Below are positions 62,405 through 64,000 of a stretch of 64,000 nt of DNA, one piece after another (position 1 is the stretch's first letter; every line of letters begins with the position of its first letter). The notes beneath the pieces are model-generated. The model saw only the letters and a list, made by a program, of their open reading frames with translations. It had not been told where the DNA came from and did no database searches. The stretch covers positions 338,001 through 402,000 of the forward strand of contig JAOPHQ010004840.1 in the NCBI GenBank assembly GCA_030340625.1. The letters are read 5' to 3'. Both the position numbers and the translations under genes were made by a program. The DNA comes from Merluccius polli (lineage: Eukaryota > Chordata > Actinopteri > Gadiformes > Merlucciidae).

Positions 62405-63944
62405 AATGTATGCACGTCCCGCTGCATGCTTACAGGGCTGCTGGGTAACTGCTGTCTCTATTACTTCTAAAGGAATGTTTGTTAACCAATCCCTACTAGC
62501 ATTATCATTGAGGGAATTGGTGAGGGCGGTACTCAACCCTTGAAACAAGGCCGTAACAACAGAAACTAGAGGATTACCCAACTCAGGATAATGGAACCTA
62601 CATGCTGGCTCGCGTTGTCTGAGTGATCTCCTAATGTGAGTGTCTGTTTCTGTTTGTCCTTCTGTCCTTTCTAGAGTTGGTTTCTCTGCATGGTCTTTAG
62701 CTTTTGGTCCCATAGGACTTTCTGCCACAGGTTCTGAGGTTGTATCAGGTAGGTCTCCAGGTAAGTTATGAACTTCCACTTCAGGTAAATCTTGATTTTC
62801 CTGTTCAGGTAAGTTTCCTGTTTCATTTTCAGATGAATTTCCTGTTTCATTTTCAGGTGAGTTTCCTGTTTCCTTTCCAGGTGAGTTTCCTACTTCCTCC
62901 TCAGCCATACTGACATGATAAGGGTGAGGATTTGCAGGGTCTTGATCATGGTTACTCGGGACAGGTGCAAGACTGTGTCTCGGCATATCATACACTGTGA
63001 CAAATCTCCTGTCTTGAACATTCGGTAAGGTAGCAGTTGCATACCAGCCGTCATACGTGTCATTATCTGTATCAAAGGGCTCTTCATCTTGTTGAATGGC
63101 ACTTTGCTGCCTTGTTCGAGGTTTCTTTGGACTGCTCTTTGGGTTTTGTTCTTCTCTCTCAGTTTCAGGAAGAAATCCACAAGGAAGTAGAAGGTCTCTA
63201 TGTAGCGTCCGTGATGGTCCTTCCTCCTTTTCCGGCTTCACAGAGTAGACAGGTAAGTTGCCCATCTGCTTGGTAACCACATAGACTGTGGACTCCCAAC
63301 GATCCGCCAGCTTATGTTTGTTGCGAAGACGAAGGTTACGGACGAGGACTCGATCCCCAACAGCCAATGGCGACCTGATAACTTTCTTCCAGGTGAGATC
63401 TCAGGTTCCTTACGTACTGAGAGTGTGAACTGGACTCTTTTCCTTTGACTGGCAACCCAAAGGCTAAGTCCAAGGGCAGCCTTGGTTGTCTACCAAACAT
63501 TAACTCATATGGCGAGAACCCGGTGACGTCATTCCTCGTGCAATTGTAAGCATGAGTGAGGGGTTTGACATGGTCTCGCCATTGAGTCTTCTCTTTATCT
63601 TGCAGGGTGCCTAACATGCTGAGGAGTGTTCGGTTATACCGCTCAACAGGATTTCCCCTGGGGTGGTAAGGACTTGTTCTCACTTTACGGATCCCAGCTA
63701 ACGCACATAGCTCTTTGATGGTGTGAGACTCGAAGTCTCTACCCTGATCGCTGTGCAAGCGTTCAGGAAACCCATAATGGACCAAGAAGTGTTCCCATAA
63801 GGTTTTTGCGACGGTAGTAGCTTTCTGGTCACTGGTGGGGATGGCTACGGCATATTTAGTGAAGTGGTCTGTAATGACGAGGATGTCCTTAGTGTTGTGG
63901 CTGTCTGGTTCTAATGAAAGAAAGTCCATACAGACCAACTCCAT
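62402..63944 (-). pseudogene. Ty3/gypsy integrase (core and C-terminal region), frameshifted
   Basis: The first frame (63944-63336) has integrase core motifs: CMDFLSL with the first Asp, LHSDQGRDF with the second, and GNPVERYNRTLL with the Glu, so the D,D-35-E triad is visible. It continues with NDVTGFSPYELMFGR, typical of gypsy integrases. The second frame (63367-62402) has VGDRVLVRNLRLRNKHKLAD and SRTLHRDLLLPC, the GPY/F-like module. The frames differ, and the segment between ESYQVA and VGDRV is shorter than in relatives, so a deletion with a frameshift lies near 63340-63370. The tail holds a Glu/Asn-rich tandem repeat (ETGNSPEN-like, about 62770-62890) and ends at the polypurine tract. Confidence 0.85.
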
Positions 63945-64000
63945 TGGTCTAGTGGTTTGGATATTAACAAGTGGGGCAGCCTTGTCCGGTCGTGTCTTTC

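Larger units (their letters stand above)
62392..64000 (-). mobile_element. Ty3/gypsy LTR retrotransposon, 3' part of pol
   Basis: The - strand encodes an integrase core and C-terminal region leading to the polypurine tract and 3' LTR. Reverse transcriptase, gag and the 5' LTR are beyond the window. A frameshift splits the integrase, so this copy is defective. Confidence 0.85.

Overview
The window is nuclear DNA from a ray-finned fish, most likely a teleost. Three things point to this: two vertebrate genes with standard introns (smoc2 and aldh18a1), a repeat set typical of fish (an RTE/Rex3-like LINE with a GATG tail, PIF/Harbinger, hAT and Ty3/gypsy copies, tRNA-derived SINEs), and very dense CA/GT, GA, CTT and ATT microsatellites plus poly-G tracts. 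No bacterial-style genes, CRISPR array or operon is present.

Layout. 1-6.5 kb: the 3' end of smoc2 on the + strand (four coding exons, stop at 5985-5987, poly(A) signal at 6465), with a 36-bp minisatellite just before the last exon. 6.5-27.3 kb: gene-poor DNA dominated by microsatellites, with one SINE-like copy and two clear hairpins. 27.3-30.5 kb: a three-level nest of DNA transposons and a hAT-like element carrying a tRNA-derived SINE. 30.9-36.6 kb: an ~82-bp satellite array split by a degenerate I-superfamily LINE with a clean 14-bp target duplication. 36.7-38.3 kb: the last six exons of an unnamed gene whose protein resembles the DNA-binding/dimerisation region of AP-2 transcription factors; a convergent unrecognised ORF follows at 39.06-38.5 kb, then a dead Harbinger element (39.17-40.45 kb). 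41.4-57.5 kb: a complete aldh18a1 gene (17 coding exons, 774 codons), whose introns hold a Rex3-like LINE, a hAT element and two other insertions. 58.5-61.0 kb: a second mosaic of nested DNA transposons. 61.0-64.0 kb: the 3' part of a Ty3/gypsy LTR retrotransposon on the - strand, running off the right end.

The host genes are separate units. smoc2 encodes a secreted calcium-binding matricellular protein. aldh18a1 encodes mitochondrial delta-1-pyrroline-5-carboxylate synthase, which makes the precursor of proline and ornithine. The best points to follow up are the AP-2-like gene, the in-frame tandem splice donor in aldh18a1 (known in mammals to set ornithine sensitivity), its GC-AG intron, a transposon that landed at a splice acceptor, and the nested transposons that can be ordered by their target duplications. 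All family assignments come from reading translations and motifs; no database search was run.
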